Source: Streptomyces sp. ML-6
GTDB taxonomy: Bacteria; Actinomycetota; Actinomycetes; Streptomycetales; Streptomycetaceae
DNA: 64,000 nucleotides
Assembly: GCF_030116705.1 (NCBI RefSeq)
Contig: NZ_JAOTIK010000001.1
Location: forward strand, 6,786,501 to 6,850,500
Direction of reading: 5' to 3'
The notes below the pieces were generated by a model. The model made no database searches. It saw only the letters and a list, made by a program, of their open reading frames with translations, and was not told where the DNA came from. Positions 16,790-26,915 of this stretch are shown here, piece by piece; position 1 is the stretch's first letter; each line of letters opens with the position of its first letter. The position numbers and the translations under genes were made by a program.

Positions 16790-17641
16790 GTGAGCACCGC
16801 ACACCTGGATGTGGCCGTACCCGAGCGGGCCGAACTGGGCGAGGGCCCGACCTGGGACCGGGCGACCGGTCGCGTCGTCTGGGTCGACATCCTCGCCGCG
16901 CGCGTGCACACCTACGACCCGGTGACCGGCCGTCGTACGGTGATGGCGGCCGAGCAGCACGTCGGGGCGGCCAAGCCGCGGGCCGGCGGCGGACTCGTCG
17001 TCAACCTGCGCGACGGCATCGGCCTGTACGACCCCGACGGGGCCTTCCGCTGGCTGGTCCACGACCCGGTGCCCGGCCGGCGCGGCAACGACGCGGCGGT
17101 CGCCCCGGACGGATCGCTGTGGGCGGGCACCATGCGGTACGACGGGGCCGAGGGCGGCGGCGGTCTCGCCCGCATCGCGGCCGACGGCGCGGTGACACCG
17201 GTGCCGACCCCCGTGTCCTGCGGCAACGGCGTCGGCTGGAGCCCCGACGGACGGTCGATGTACTTCGTCGACACGCCCACCCGCCGCGTGGACGTCTTCG
17301 ACTTCGACGGCGAGCACGCCGTGAACCGGCGCCCCTTCGCCACGATCGAGGAAGGCGCCGGGTTCCCCGACGGGCTGACGGTCGACGCCGAGGGGGCCGT
17401 CTGGGTCGCCCTGTGGGACGGCGCCGCGGTGCGCCGTTACACGCCCGACGGCGCCCTGGACCGGATCGTCGAACTGCCGGTGCGACGCCCCACGGCCTGC
17501 GCCTTCGGCGGCGCGGAGCTGCGTGACCTCTACATCTCCACCGCCCGCACGGGCCTCGTCGCCCCGCACCCGCTGTCCGGTTCGCTGCTGGTGCTGCCGG
17601 ACGCGGGCCGGGGGATGCCCGGCACGGCCTTCGCCGGCTGA
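16790..17641 (+). CDS. SMP-30/gluconolactonase-like hydrolase
   Basis: A 283-aa six-bladed propeller lactonase of the SMP-30/Gre family. Metal-site residues are recognisable: Glu in ERAELGEGPTW, Asn in SCGNGVGWSPDG and Asp in GFPDGLTVDAEG, with VDTPTRRVDVFDFD between. It probably opens sugar lactones such as gluconolactone or xylonolactone. GTG at 16790 follows gagaggcagaa, a moderate ribosome site. 115 bp behind the TIGR03086 gene; possibly co-transcribed. Confidence 0.9.
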   Translation: MSTAHLDVAVPERAELGEGPTWDRATGRVVWVDILAARVHTYDPVTGRRTVMAAEQHVGAAKPRAGGGLVVNLRDGIGLYDPDGAFRWLVHDPVPGRRGNDAAVAPDGSLWAGTMRYDGAEGGGGLARIAADGAVTPVPTPVSCGNGVGWSPDGRSMYFVDTPTRRVDVFDFDGEHAVNRRPFATIEEGAGFPDGLTVDAEGAVWVALWDGAAVRRYTPDGALDRIVELPVRRPTACAFGGAELRDLYISTARTGLVAPHPLSGSLLVLPDAGRGMPGTAFAG

Positions 17642-17897
17642 CCCCGCCGCCCCGCGCCCTGTCTTCCCCGTTCCCGCCCCTGCGTCCCCGCTTCTCGCGC
17701 CCGGCCGTCCCATGTCCGGTTCCCGCTGGAATGCCCCGTGTCCGGTTCCCGCCGGAACCCCGCCCCGCCGACGGGCGCCGTGGGCCGAACCCTCGTATAA
17801 AGGCCCTGGGGGCGGGGCCCGAAGGACCCGGGGCGGACCGGAGCCCCCGGTGCCGGACGGCGCGACAGGGTGACGGGCGGCGACGAAGGAGTCCCGG

Positions 17898-19148
17898 ATG
17901 GCGCGGCAGCAGACCGGACGGGCGGGGCGCGGGCACCGGGGCGTACGGGAGGACCGGGGGCCCGTCCGCTACGGACCGCCCGCCCACGACCCCGGACTCC
18001 CGGTCCTGCCCGAGCTGGCCGAGGTGCTCGCCGCCGCGGCGGGCCGCGCCGGGCCCGAACCGGCCGGCGGCGGCGACGCCCTGCGCGAGGCCGCCGTCGG
18101 GTACTGGCGGCGGCGCGGACTGCGCGGCGGCCCGGAACACGTCGCCGCGGCCCCGGGTGCCCCGGCGCTGCTGCTCGCCCTGATCGCGGCGTACGGCGGC
18201 GACGTGCTCATGCCGCGCCCCTGCCCGGCCTCCTGGATCCCGCAGGCCCGGCTGCTGGGCAGGCCCGCCTACCACGTGCCGACCCCGGCGGAATGCGGCG
18301 GGGTGCCCGACCCGTACGCGCTGTTGGAGACCGTGCGCAGGGTGCGCGCCGAGGGCGGCAGGCCCCGGCTGCTGCTGATCTCCGTCGTCGACGACCCGAC
18401 CGCCACCGTCGCCCCGCCGGAACTGGTCCGCGAGGCGTGCGAGGCGGCGGTCGCCGAGGGGCTGCACGTCGTCAGCGACGAGACCTGGCGCGACACCCTG
18501 CACCGGCCGCGCGAGACGGTCCTGCTCAGCCCGGCCGAGATGTGCCCCGACGACGTCACGGTCGTCTGCGACCTGGCCGGCGCGCTGACCCCGTCCGGCT
18601 GGCCGGTCGCGGTCGCGCGGTTCCCGGACACCGGACGGGCCGCGGTGCGCCACGCCCGTACGCTCGACGTCCTCACCGCGCTCGGCGCGCTCGTCGCGGG
18701 GCCGGTCGCCGCGGCCGCCGCCCACGCGCTGCACGAACCGGAAGCCGTCACGGACCGGATCCGCCGGGCCGCCGCCCTCCAGGCGCGGATCGCCGCGGCG
18801 GCCCACCGGGCGGTCCTCTCGGCGGGCGCGCTGGCCAGGCCCCCGCAGGCGGGCCGCCACCTCTACGCGGACCTCGGGCCGCTCAGGTCCCGGCTGGCCG
18901 ACCGCGGCGTCACCGACTCGCTGGAGCTGGAGGAGTACCTGACGGAACGCCTCGGCACGCCGACGCCGGGCGGGCACCGGTTCGGCGACGAGCTGGGGGC
19001 GCTGCGCGTACGGCTGGGGACCGGGACGCTGCTGGGCGCGACGCCGGAGCAGCAGACGGAGTCCCTCACCGCTGTGGCGCCCCTGGAATTGCCGCACGTG
19101 GCCCGAGCCCTGAGCATTTTCGCAGCGGCCCTCGACGAACTGCGATGA
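17898..19148 (+). CDS. Aminotransferase-fold protein lacking the PLP lysine
   Basis: A 416-aa fold-type-I aminotransferase-like protein. It keeps the family layout: substrate loop GAPALLLALIAAYGGDVLMP, LLISVVDDPTATV (the usual NP.NPTG region), VVSDETWRDTL (the usual SDE.Y region) and ALRVRLGTG near the C-terminus. At the active-site position, where aminotransferases have S-x-S-K-x-x-x-x-x-G-x-R, it reads DLAGALTPSGWP (from D225): the lysine is Gly228 and the following Arg is Pro. It is therefore probably not a normal transaminase; it may be a binding or regulatory protein. ATG at 17898 follows GAAGGAG. 27 bp before the next gene, so likely an operon. Confidence 0.8.
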   Translation: MARQQTGRAGRGHRGVREDRGPVRYGPPAHDPGLPVLPELAEVLAAAAGRAGPEPAGGGDALREAAVGYWRRRGLRGGPEHVAAAPGAPALLLALIAAYGGDVLMPRPCPASWIPQARLLGRPAYHVPTPAECGGVPDPYALLETVRRVRAEGGRPRLLLISVVDDPTATVAPPELVREACEAAVAEGLHVVSDETWRDTLHRPRETVLLSPAEMCPDDVTVVCDLAGALTPSGWPVAVARFPDTGRAAVRHARTLDVLTALGALVAGPVAAAAAHALHEPEAVTDRIRRAAALQARIAAAAHRAVLSAGALARPPQAGRHLYADLGPLRSRLADRGVTDSLELEEYLTERLGTPTPGGHRFGDELGALRVRLGTGTLLGATPEQQTESLTAVAPLELPHVARALSIFAAALDELR

Positions 19149-19175
19149 ACGCACTGCGAAGACGGGAGTCCCTCG

Positions 19176-20231
19176 ATGGCGGAACAGACCGGGCACCCCC
19201 TCCCCGGCACCGGGCGTCCGCAGCCGGTGCGCGGCGAGATCGCCGCACCGCGTCCGCTCGGCGAGGTCCGGGACTGGCCCAGAAGCTTCGCCGACCGGCT
19301 CACCGCCCCCCTCCCTGGTGTCATGGGCATGTCCCGACTGGCGCGGGAGCGGGCCCTGCGGCCCAACGCGGAGGGACTGCGCGGCATCCAGCGGCTCCCG
19401 TACGCCCCCGAGCCCCTGCCGGACGTCCCACCGGGGGCCACGTCCGTCACCTGGGCCGGGCACGCCAGCTGGGTCGTCCGCACCGGCGGCCTCACCGTGC
19501 TCACCGACCCCGTCTGGTCCCGGCGCATCCTCGGCACCCCGGCCAGGATCACCCCGGTCGGCATCCGCTGGAACGACCTGCCGCCCGTGGACGCCGTCGT
19601 CATCAGCCACAACCACTACGACCACCTCGACGCCCCCACCCTGCGCAGGCTTCCCGGGGACACCCCGCTGTTCGTCCCCGCCGGGCTCGGCCGCTGGTGC
19701 CGCCGCCGCCACTTCACCCGCGTCACCGAACTCGACTGGTGGGAATCGGCCGAGCTGGACGGCGTCCGGTTCTCCTTCGTCCCCGCCCACCACTGGTCCA
19801 AGCGCACCCTCACCGACACCTGCCGCTCCCTGTGGGGCGGCTGGATCATCGACGCCCCCGGGCCCGGCGGGCGACGGATCCACTTCGCCGGGGACACCGG
19901 CTACGGGCACTGGTTCGGCGAGATCGGCAGCCGCTACCCCGGCATCGATCTGACCCTGCTGCCGATCGGGGCGTACGAACCGCGCTGGTGGCTCGGCGAC
20001 GTGCACACCGATCCGGAGGAGGCCGTCCAGGCGTACGAGGACCTCGGCGCCCGCGCGATGGCACCGATGCACTGGGCCACCTTCCTGCTCTCCGCGGAAC
20101 CCGTGCTCGAACCGCTGACCCGGCTGCGCACCGCCTGGCAACGGGCCGGCCACCCCCGGGACCGGCTCTGGGACCTGCCGGTCGGCGGCTCCCGGCTGCT
20201 GGAACCGGCGCCCCGCCCCATCAGTGGCTGA
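19176..20231 (+). CDS. MBL-fold metallohydrolase (NAPE-PLD/UlaG-like)
   Basis: A 351-aa metallo-beta-lactamase-fold hydrolase. The dinuclear metal motif is SHNHYDHLD, with TWAGHASWVV and LTDPVWSRRI before it and IHFAGDTGYG and MAPMHWATF after it. This layout is that of NAPE-PLD and related UlaG-like phosphodiesterases/lactonases. The first 75 residues (ERALRPNAEGLRGI) are an N-terminal extension common in bacterial NAPE-PLD-like proteins. Substrate unknown; possibly a phospholipid or lactone. Starts 27 bp after the aminotransferase-like gene and overlaps the 3' end of the opposing DedA gene by 11 bp. Confidence 0.9.
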   Translation: MAEQTGHPLPGTGRPQPVRGEIAAPRPLGEVRDWPRSFADRLTAPLPGVMGMSRLARERALRPNAEGLRGIQRLPYAPEPLPDVPPGATSVTWAGHASWVVRTGGLTVLTDPVWSRRILGTPARITPVGIRWNDLPPVDAVVISHNHYDHLDAPTLRRLPGDTPLFVPAGLGRWCRRRHFTRVTELDWWESAELDGVRFSFVPAHHWSKRTLTDTCRSLWGGWIIDAPGPGGRRIHFAGDTGYGHWFGEIGSRYPGIDLTLLPIGAYEPRWWLGDVHTDPEEAVQAYEDLGARAMAPMHWATFLLSAEPVLEPLTRLRTAWQRAGHPRDRLWDLPVGGSRLLEPAPRPISG

Positions 20232-20841
20232 ACCGCACCCGCATCCTGCGCCACACCGCGGGCGCCCCGCCGACCAGCAGCGTCAGACCCACCGCCGCGG
20301 CCACCCCCTGCCACGGCTCGGGGAACAGCCAACCGCCCAGGACCCCGATCAGCTGGTACGTCGCCGCCCACGCCAGGCACGCCGGCACGTCGCCGCGCGC
20401 GAACCGGCGCAGCGGCATCCGCCCCAGCAGACAGGCCAGCATCACCGGAATCCGCCCCGCCGGCACCAGCCGGGACAGCACCAGCACCACCCCGTCGTGC
20501 TCGTCCAGCTTCTGCCGCGCCTGCGCCAGCCGCTCCGGGGCGGCCCGGGCGCTGAGCGCCCGGAGCCACTTCGAACCGTTCCGCGACCGCACCCCGCGCT
20601 GCCCGAGCCAGTACAGGCAGACATCGCCGAGGAACGCCGCGGCCGACGCCACCGCGAAGACGATCAGCGACGAGAACGGCGACGACTGGTGCAGCGCCAC
20701 CACCGCGGCCGAACTCACCAACGCGCCCGTCGGCACCACCGGCACCAGCGAGCCCACCGCCACCAGCAGGAACAGGGACGGATAGCCGACCGCCTGCTGC
20801 GTCGACTCCGGGGGCAGCTGCCCCACCACCTCCTGGATCAC
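20221..20841 (-). CDS. DedA-family membrane protein
   Basis: A 206-aa DedA/VTT-type protein with about five membrane segments (LFLLVAVGSLVPVVPTGALV; LIVFAVASAAAFLGDVCLYWLG; a re-entrant segment with VLVLSRLVPAGRIPVMLACLLG; ACLAWAATYQLIGVLGGWLF; VAAAVGLTLLVGG). The motif F/L-SRLVPAGR..V.L is the family hallmark. DedA proteins act in lipid scrambling and membrane homeostasis. ATG at 20841 overlaps the stop of the upstream MBL gene (ATGA), so the two are coupled. Confidence 0.88.
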   Translation of the reverse strand: MIQEVVGQLPPESTQQAVGYPSLFLLVAVGSLVPVVPTGALVSSAAVVALHQSSPFSSLIVFAVASAAAFLGDVCLYWLGQRGVRSRNGSKWLRALSARAAPERLAQARQKLDEHDGVVLVLSRLVPAGRIPVMLACLLGRMPLRRFARGDVPACLAWAATYQLIGVLGGWLFPEPWQGVAAAVGLTLLVGGAPAVWRRMRVRFSH

Positions 20842-21620
20842 CCGGCGGCCTCCGGTCGCACCCGCTCGCCGTGGGACAGCCGGTGCACCGCCACCTCCGG
20901 CGCCAGCAGCGCCGCCTTGCGGGCGAACTCGTCGCCCGGCGCGTGGAACTCGTGCGGCCGGACCCCGTCCATGCCGATCGGCCAGTACGTGCCGTAGTGC
21001 ACCGGCACGGCCGAGCGCGGCGCCAGCCGGGTCAGCGCCTGCGCCGCCCGCCCCGCGTCCAGATGGCCGGGGCCCAGGTACGGGCCCCAGCCGCCCACCG
21101 GCAGCAGGGCGACGTCCACCGGCCCGACCGCCTCCGCCATGTCGTCGAAGAGCCCCGTGTCACCCGCGAAATACGTCCGGGCCCCGCCCTCGACCACATA
21201 GCCCAGCGCGGGGGAGCGGTGCGGCCCCACGGGCAGCCGCCTGCCGTCGTGCAGGGCCGGGACCGCCCGCACCCGCACCGCGCCGACGCGCACCTCCTCG
21301 CCCGCCGCCACCTCGGTGACCAGCAGCCCGCGCTCCGAGCACAGCCCCCGCAGCCCCGGCACGGAACGCGACGCGCCCACCGGCACCACCAGCCGGGTGC
21401 CGGGGGCGAGCCGGGCCAGGGACGGCAGGTGCAGGTGGTCGGAGTGCAGGTGCGAGACGAGCACGGCATCGGCGACCGCGGCCTCGGGGCCGGGCAGCTC
21501 GCCGCGCCGGCGCCGCAGATGCGCGAAGCGCCGTACGAAGAGGGGATCGGTCAGCACCCGGACCCCGGAGTCCTCGATCGTGCAGGTGGCATGACCCCAC
21601 CAGGTGACTTCCACCGGCAC
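20838..21620 (-). CDS. MBL-fold hydrolase, UlaG-like
   Basis: A 260-aa metallo-beta-lactamase-fold hydrolase. Motifs: VTWWGHATCTI, LTDPLF, SHLHSDHLHLPSL, TYFAGDTGLF and VPVHYGTYWP. It is a shorter relative of the protein encoded at 19176. GTG at 21620 is preceded by GAGGAGG. It leads a two-gene unit with DedA, convergent with the first MBL gene, so two related hydrolases flank a membrane-lipid protein. Confidence 0.88.
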   Translation of the reverse strand: MPVEVTWWGHATCTIEDSGVRVLTDPLFVRRFAHLRRRRGELPGPEAAVADAVLVSHLHSDHLHLPSLARLAPGTRLVVPVGASRSVPGLRGLCSERGLLVTEVAAGEEVRVGAVRVRAVPALHDGRRLPVGPHRSPALGYVVEGGARTYFAGDTGLFDDMAEAVGPVDVALLPVGGWGPYLGPGHLDAGRAAQALTRLAPRSAVPVHYGTYWPIGMDGVRPHEFHAPGDEFARKAALLAPEVAVHRLSHGERVRPEAAG

Positions 21621-21888
21621 GCGCCGCCTCCTCGTTCCCGGGCTTCCCGTTCCGGCCCCGCATCGAGCCTAAGGGCTCCTCGCACCCCACCGGGCCGGTC
21701 CGGCAGGAGAGGGGCGCACATGTGTTCCGGGATTCCGCCCCCGCTCACCTCCTCGTGCGCGGTGTGCGCCTTCTGGTACGCGGGCACGGAGGGTAAGGTC
21801 GCCGGTACGCCCAGGCAGGGCCCGGCGAATGCGCCCGGTGTGCGGGCGGAGGGCGGCATTGCCGGACACGGCCTACGGGGGATCGGTC

Positions 21889-22302
21889 ATGGGGGACGTG
21901 AAGGACGTACGGGTGGCGGCCATCGCCAGCCTCACACCGCTCGAGCAGCTCGACGAGGACCCGTTCCTCGTGGACACCCGCAGCCAGCAGGACATGTGCG
22001 CCCGCTGGGCCGCCGACAAGGGATACGTCGTCACCCGGCAGCTGCGCCTCTACGGGCTGCGCCCCGATCACCACGCCCTGTGGACCGACGTCGAGAACGG
22101 CGACGTGGAGGTGTTCGTCGCCGCCAACGACCGGGTGCTGGCCCGCGCCCTCACCTCCGTGCCCGAGTTCGCCGCCGAGTGCGAGCGGCGCGGCGTGCGC
22201 CTGGAGGTCGCGGACCTCGCCGAGCCGCTGTACACCCCCCGCACGAAGGCGGGCGTGCACCGCAGGCTCTCCATGCCGACCGCCGGGTACGACGGCTGCT
22301 GA
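21889..22302 (+). CDS. Stand-alone resolvase-N-like protein
   Basis: A 137-aa protein resembling the N-terminal domain of serine recombinases: VRVAAIASLTPLEQ in place of R-A-x-Y-x-R-V-S, then DTRSQQDMCARWAADKGYVV, DVENGDVEVFVAANDRVLAR and ECERRGVRLEVADL. The catalytic Ser position is not clearly kept and there is no DNA-binding or zinc-ribbon domain. It is probably not an active recombinase; it may be a domesticated DNA- or protein-binding fold. ATG at 21889 follows acggggga. I am moderately sure of the homology. Confidence 0.6.
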   Translation: MGDVKDVRVAAIASLTPLEQLDEDPFLVDTRSQQDMCARWAADKGYVVTRQLRLYGLRPDHHALWTDVENGDVEVFVAANDRVLARALTSVPEFAAECERRGVRLEVADLAEPLYTPRTKAGVHRRLSMPTAGYDGC

Positions 22303-22366
22303 CCGGCCGCCCGCGGTCCCGCTGTGAAAGGCTGGGGGACCGAGGCCCGGAACGACGGGGCCGGAC

Positions 22367-24472
22367 GTGAGGTGGAACGGCGTGGGTGACGGGCGATGGC
22401 GAACGGCCGGCAGCGCCCTGTTGCGAGTGGTGTTGGTGTGGGCGGTCTCGACGCTCACGATGCTGGTGCTCGCCGGGATCCTGCCGGACTTCCAGCTCCA
22501 GTCGGCCGACGACAGCACCACCAAGATCGCGTTCACCGCGGCCTGGGGCGCCGGAGCGTTCGGTCTGCTCTCCGCCCTGGTCTGGCCGGTCCTGGTCCGG
22601 GCGCTGCTCATCGTGCCCGCGCTCGTCCTCGGGCTGCTCGTCTTCTTCCTGAACGGCTCGCTGCTGCTGGTCGCCCTCCGGCTCGTCCCGGACGGGCGCG
22701 GCGCCGTGGCGCCGGAGACGGCGGTGGTCGTCGCGGCCGTGATGTCCGCCGTCGCCTCGGCGACCTCCACCGCGCTCGCCGTCCGCGACGACAACGCCTA
22801 CCGGCGCCGGCTCTCCCGGCTCGCCGACCGCCGCCGACGGCGCAGCGGCACGGACGCCGGCCGCAGCGGCCCCCCGGGCACCGTCTTCGTCCAGCTCGAC
22901 GGCGTCGGCCACGACGTGCTCGCCCGCGCTGCCGAACAGGGCCTGATGCCGATCGTCGCGGGCTGGCTGGCGGACGGGGCGGGACACCGGCTCACCCCCT
23001 GGCGCACCGACTGGTCCAGCCAGACCGGGGCCAGCCAGCTCGGCATCCTGCACGGCAGCAACCACGACGTCCCCGCCTTCCGCTGGTACGAGAAGGAGAC
23101 CGGCGACGTGATGGTCTCCAGCAGACCCGCGAGCGCCCTCGAACTCCAGCGCAGGGCCATCGCGCGCACCCGCGACGGCGGACTGCTCACGGTGGACGGG
23201 GCCAGCCGCGGCAACCTCTTCAGCGGAGGCGCCGAACAGCTGGCCCTGGTCCTGTCCATGGCGGCCCGGCGCGGCAAGGGCCGCCGCTCCAGGGCCGGGT
23301 ACTTCGCCTACTTCTCCGATCCGGCCAACGCCGTCCGCACCGCGCTGTCCTTCGTCGCCGAGGTCTTCCGCGAGATCGGGCAGTCGCTCGCCGCCCGGAT
23401 CCGGAAGGACACCCCCCGGATCAAGCGCGGCGGGCTCTACCCCTTCATCCGGGCCTTCGCGACCGTCGTCGAACGCGACGTGGTGGTGGCCGCGGTCATC
23501 GGCGACATGTTCGCCGGACGCACCGCCGTCTACGCCGACCTGGTCGCCTACGACGAGGTGGCGCACCACTCCGGGCCCGACAGCCGCGACGCGGACAAGG
23601 TCCTCGCCCGCCTGGACCGTTCGCTCGCCCTGATCGCCAAGGTCGCCGAGCACACCCCGCGCACCTACCGGATCGTGCTCCTCTCCGACCACGGGCAGAG
23701 CCCCGGGGAGACCTTCGCCGGGGCGTACGGCCTGACGCTCAAGGACCTGGTGCGGGCGGGCTGCGGGCTGCCCGTCTCCCGCCGGGCGCAGCGCACCCGC
23801 AGCGGCTCGGAGGCCCGCGACGCGGTACGGATCGCCCTGCACCGGCGGCCCGTCGAGGAGGGCGACGCGGAGCACCGCACGAAACCGTCCGACCCGGTCG
23901 TCCTCGCCTCCGGCAACCTCGGGCTCGTCTCCTTCCCCGACATCGAGGGGCGTGCCTCGCGCGAGCGGCTCGACCGGGAACGGCCCGCCCTCCTGGGGAC
24001 CCTCGCCAACCACCCGGGCATCGGTTTCCTGCTGGTGCGCAGCGAGCGGCACGGATCGGTGGTGCTGGGCCGGGGCGGGGAAGAGGTCCCGGTGGCGGAA
24101 CTGGAGGACGGGAAGGGGCCGCTGGCCCCTTTCGGCCCCGGTGCGGCGGACGCGGTGCGCCGCACCGACACCTTCCCGCACGTCGCCGACATCATGGTCA
24201 ACTCGATGTACGACGAGGCCACCGGGCGGGTGCACGCCTTCGAGGAACAGATCGGCTCGCACGGCGGACTGGGCGGCCGGCAGTCCCGGCCCTTCCTGCT
24301 GTGGCCCGCGGACCTGTCGGCCCCGGTCGCCCCGGGCACGGAACTGGTGGGGGCCGAGCAGGTGCACGAGGTGCTGCGGCGCTGGCTGCGGGAGTGCTCC
24401 GGGCCCCAGGTCCCGATCGTGCGATCCGGCCCGGCGGACGAGGCCGACGGCACGGTCGAGGCGGCCGGCTGA
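22367..24472 (+). CDS. Holin-like membrane domain fused to alkaline-phosphatase-like domain
   Basis: A 701-aa protein. Residues about 10-140 have four membrane helices ([80 protein letters not shown]) as in the phage-holin-4 family, followed by an Arg-rich linker. The rest is an alkaline-phosphatase-superfamily domain: [13 protein letters not shown] (metal Asp), [11 protein letters not shown] (nucleophile region), [18 protein letters not shown] and [13 protein letters not shown], ending with GSHGGLGG. It likely hydrolyses a phospho- or sulfo-ester on the cytoplasmic face of the membrane; substrate unknown. GTG at 22367. Stands between the resolvase-like and ligase genes. Confidence 0.85.
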   Translation: MRWNGVGDGRWRTAGSALLRVVLVWAVSTLTMLVLAGILPDFQLQSADDSTTKIAFTAAWGAGAFGLLSALVWPVLVRALLIVPALVLGLLVFFLNGSLLLVALRLVPDGRGAVAPETAVVVAAVMSAVASATSTALAVRDDNAYRRRLSRLADRRRRRSGTDAGRSGPPGTVFVQLDGVGHDVLARAAEQGLMPIVAGWLADGAGHRLTPWRTDWSSQTGASQLGILHGSNHDVPAFRWYEKETGDVMVSSRPASALELQRRAIARTRDGGLLTVDGASRGNLFSGGAEQLALVLSMAARRGKGRRSRAGYFAYFSDPANAVRTALSFVAEVFREIGQSLAARIRKDTPRIKRGGLYPFIRAFATVVERDVVVAAVIGDMFAGRTAVYADLVAYDEVAHHSGPDSRDADKVLARLDRSLALIAKVAEHTPRTYRIVLLSDHGQSPGETFAGAYGLTLKDLVRAGCGLPVSRRAQRTRSGSEARDAVRIALHRRPVEEGDAEHRTKPSDPVVLASGNLGLVSFPDIEGRASRERLDRERPALLGTLANHPGIGFLLVRSERHGSVVLGRGGEEVPVAELEDGKGPLAPFGPGAADAVRRTDTFPHVADIMVNSMYDEATGRVHAFEEQIGSHGGLGGRQSRPFLLWPADLSAPVAPGTELVGAEQVHEVLRRWLRECSGPQVPIVRSGPADEADGTVEAAG

Positions 24473-24551
24473 CGGCCGCGAAGACCGCTCGCCGACCCGG
24501 CCGCCGGGCCGCGGGACGGCGTTGTCAGTGGTGGACGGCAGGATGGGGGCC

Positions 24552-26651
24552 ATGACGAACTCAGCTGTTGTGCTCGCCGATGCCGCCGCCTACGCCGCCG
24601 CGGTCGAAGAGGCCTCGCAGGCCGCCGCCGCGTACTACGCCACGGGCGAGAGCACACTCGACGACGACGCCTACGACCGGCTGGTGCGGGGGATCGCCGC
24701 GTACGAGCAGGAGCACCCGCAGGAGGTGCTGGCGGACTCGCCGACCGGCAAGGTGGCGGGCGGCGCCGCGACCGGGGACGTGCCGCACACGGTGCCGATG
24801 CTGTCCCTGGACAACGTCTTCTCGGCCGAACAGTTCGTCACGTGGACGGCGTCGCTGGAGCGCCGGATAGGCCGCCCCGTCGCCGCCTGGAGCGTGGAGC
24901 CGAAGCTCGACGGACTGGCCGTCGCGGCGCGCTACCGGGCGGGCCGCCTGGAACAGCTGATCACCCGGGGCGACGGCACCGCGGGCGAGGACGTCTCGCA
25001 TGCGATCGGCACCGTGGTCGGCCTCCCCGGAGAGCTCGCCGAGCCGGTGACGATCGAGCTGCGCGGCGAGATCCTCATGACGAACGAGCAGTTCGAGCAG
25101 GCCAACACCGTGCGCACGGAGCACGGCGGCACCCCCTTCGCCAACCCGAGGAACGGCGCGGCGGGCACCCTGCGCGCCAAGGACCGCGCGTACACGGTGG
25201 AGATGACGTTCTTCGCCTACGGGGCCCTGCCGCTGCCCGACTCCGGGGAACTGACCGACACCCTCGCCGAACTCCCGCACAGCGAGGTCCTGGCGTACGT
25301 CGCCGGGCTCGGCGTGCACACCGCCGCGGACACGGACGTGGCGCCGCGCACGGTGACCACCGTCGAGGAGGTGCAGAGCCGGGTCGAGGAGGTCGCCGCC
25401 CTGCGCGCCTCGTTGCCGTTCGGCATCGACGGCATCGTGATCAAGGCCGACCTCGCCGCCGACCAGCGCGAGGCCGGTTCCGGGACCAGGGCCCCGCGCT
25501 GGGCCATCGCGTACAAGCTGCCCGCCGTCGAGAAGGTCACCCGGCTCCTCGGCGTCGAGTGGAACGTGGGCCGGACCGGCATCATCGCCCCGCGCGCCGT
25601 GCTGGAGCCGGTCGAGATCGACGGCTCGACCGTCAGCTACGCCACGCTGCACAACCCCGCCGACATCACCCGCCGCGACCTGCGCCTGGGCGACCGGGTG
25701 ATGGTCTACAAGGCGGGCGACATCATCCCCCGGATCGAGGCGCCGGTCGCCCATCTGCGGACCGGCGACGAGAAGCCCATCGAGTTCCCCGAGGCGTGCC
25801 CGCAGTGCGGCTCCGAGATCGACACCAGCGAGCAGCGCTGGCGCTGTGTGCGGGGCCGCAGCTGCCGCCTGGTCGCCTCCGTCTCGTACGCGGCGGGCCG
25901 CGACCAGCTGGACATCGAGGGCCTCGGCGCGACCCGGGTCGTCCAGCTCGTCGAGGCCGGTCTGGTGGCCGACTTCGCCGACCTCTTCACCCTCGACCGC
26001 GAACAGCTGCTCGGCCTGGACCGGATGGGCGAGACCAGCACCGACAACCTCCTGGCCGCCATCGAGACGGCCCGGACCCAGCCGCTCTCCCGGGTCTTCT
26101 GCGCCCTGGGCGTACGCGGCACCGGCCGCTCCATGTCCCGGCGGATCGCCCGGTACTTCGCGGACATGGACCGGATCAGGGCCGCGGACGAGGAGGAGCT
26201 CCAGCGGGTCGACGGGATCGGCAAGGAGAAGGCCGCCGGCGTCGTCGCCGAGCTGGTGGAGCTGGCCCCGCTGATCGAGAAGCTGGTGGCCGCCGGGGTC
26301 AACATGACGGAACCCGGTGCGACGCCCCCGCCCGCCCCGGGCGAGGAGAGCGAGCAGACGGCGGACGCCGCCGCGGACGGGGCGGGCGGCCTCCCGCTGG
26401 ACGGCATGACCGTGGTGGTCACCGGGGCCATGACCGGCGCGCTGGAGAAGCTCTCCCGCAACGAGATGAACGAGCTGATCGAGCGGGCGGGCGGCAAGTC
26501 CTCGTCCAGCGTCTCCAAGCGCACCACGCTCCTGGTCGCCGGGGAGAAGGCCGGGGCCAAGCGCACCAAGGCCGAGGACCTCGGCATCCGGATCGCCGCA
26601 CCGGACGAGTTCGCCGAACTGCTCGCCGGATTCCTGCCCTCGGAGGTGTGA
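24552..26651 (+). CDS. ligA: NAD-dependent DNA ligase, LigA type (probable second copy)
   Basis: A 699-aa ligase with the complete LigA layout: Ia domain ([18 protein letters not shown]), adenylation domain with nucleophile K118 in EPKLDG, OB fold ([20 protein letters not shown]), zinc site C416, C419, C432 and C438, helix-hairpin-helix repeats and a C-terminal BRCT domain (about 610-699). Near the zinc site the usual CP.Q is replaced by RSCRLVASV, and [10 protein letters not shown] departs from the common GRTG.LTPVA, so it is divergent. Streptomyces normally has an essential ligA elsewhere, next to the tRNA-processing and gat genes; the neighbours here differ, so this may be a paralogue. ATG at 24552; ATG at 24543 is possible. 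Confidence 0.9.
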   Translation: MTNSAVVLADAAAYAAAVEEASQAAAAYYATGESTLDDDAYDRLVRGIAAYEQEHPQEVLADSPTGKVAGGAATGDVPHTVPMLSLDNVFSAEQFVTWTASLERRIGRPVAAWSVEPKLDGLAVAARYRAGRLEQLITRGDGTAGEDVSHAIGTVVGLPGELAEPVTIELRGEILMTNEQFEQANTVRTEHGGTPFANPRNGAAGTLRAKDRAYTVEMTFFAYGALPLPDSGELTDTLAELPHSEVLAYVAGLGVHTAADTDVAPRTVTTVEEVQSRVEEVAALRASLPFGIDGIVIKADLAADQREAGSGTRAPRWAIAYKLPAVEKVTRLLGVEWNVGRTGIIAPRAVLEPVEIDGSTVSYATLHNPADITRRDLRLGDRVMVYKAGDIIPRIEAPVAHLRTGDEKPIEFPEACPQCGSEIDTSEQRWRCVRGRSCRLVASVSYAAGRDQLDIEGLGATRVVQLVEAGLVADFADLFTLDREQLLGLDRMGETSTDNLLAAIETARTQPLSRVFCALGVRGTGRSMSRRIARYFADMDRIRAADEEELQRVDGIGKEKAAGVVAELVELAPLIEKLVAAGVNMTEPGATPPPAPGEESEQTADAAADGAGGLPLDGMTVVVTGAMTGALEKLSRNEMNELIERAGGKSSSSVSKRTTLLVAGEKAGAKRTKAEDLGIRIAAPDEFAELLAGFLPSEV

Positions 26652-26915
26652 CGCACGGCGCGGACCCGGTGCGCCCCACGGGAGCCGCGGTGTACGCCCC
26701 AGGGGAGCCGCGGTGCGGCGCACGGCGGAGGCGTGGCACGGCCTACGGCGGAGGAGTGGTGCGGCGCACCGGGGCCGTGCTGACCGAGCCCTTTGATTTT
26801 GCCCGGGAGTGGCTTTCTTTGCCTCCCTATTGCATAGTGAGGGCTCGGCCATGCCTCGCTATCAGCGGGTCCATGGGTGGGTGAACGGCTGTGGCGACAG
26901 GCCGGAGGAGGGACG

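Noticed and set aside
17001..20153. Very long open frame on the minus strand opposite the SMP-30, aminotransferase-like and MBL genes
   Set aside because: Arg/Gly/Pro-rich, no domain, and antisense to three clearly recognisable genes. It reflects high GC and codon bias.
22151..24553. 800-codon minus frame opposite the holin/phosphatase gene
   Set aside because: Low-complexity composition, no motifs; the plus frame has clear domains.
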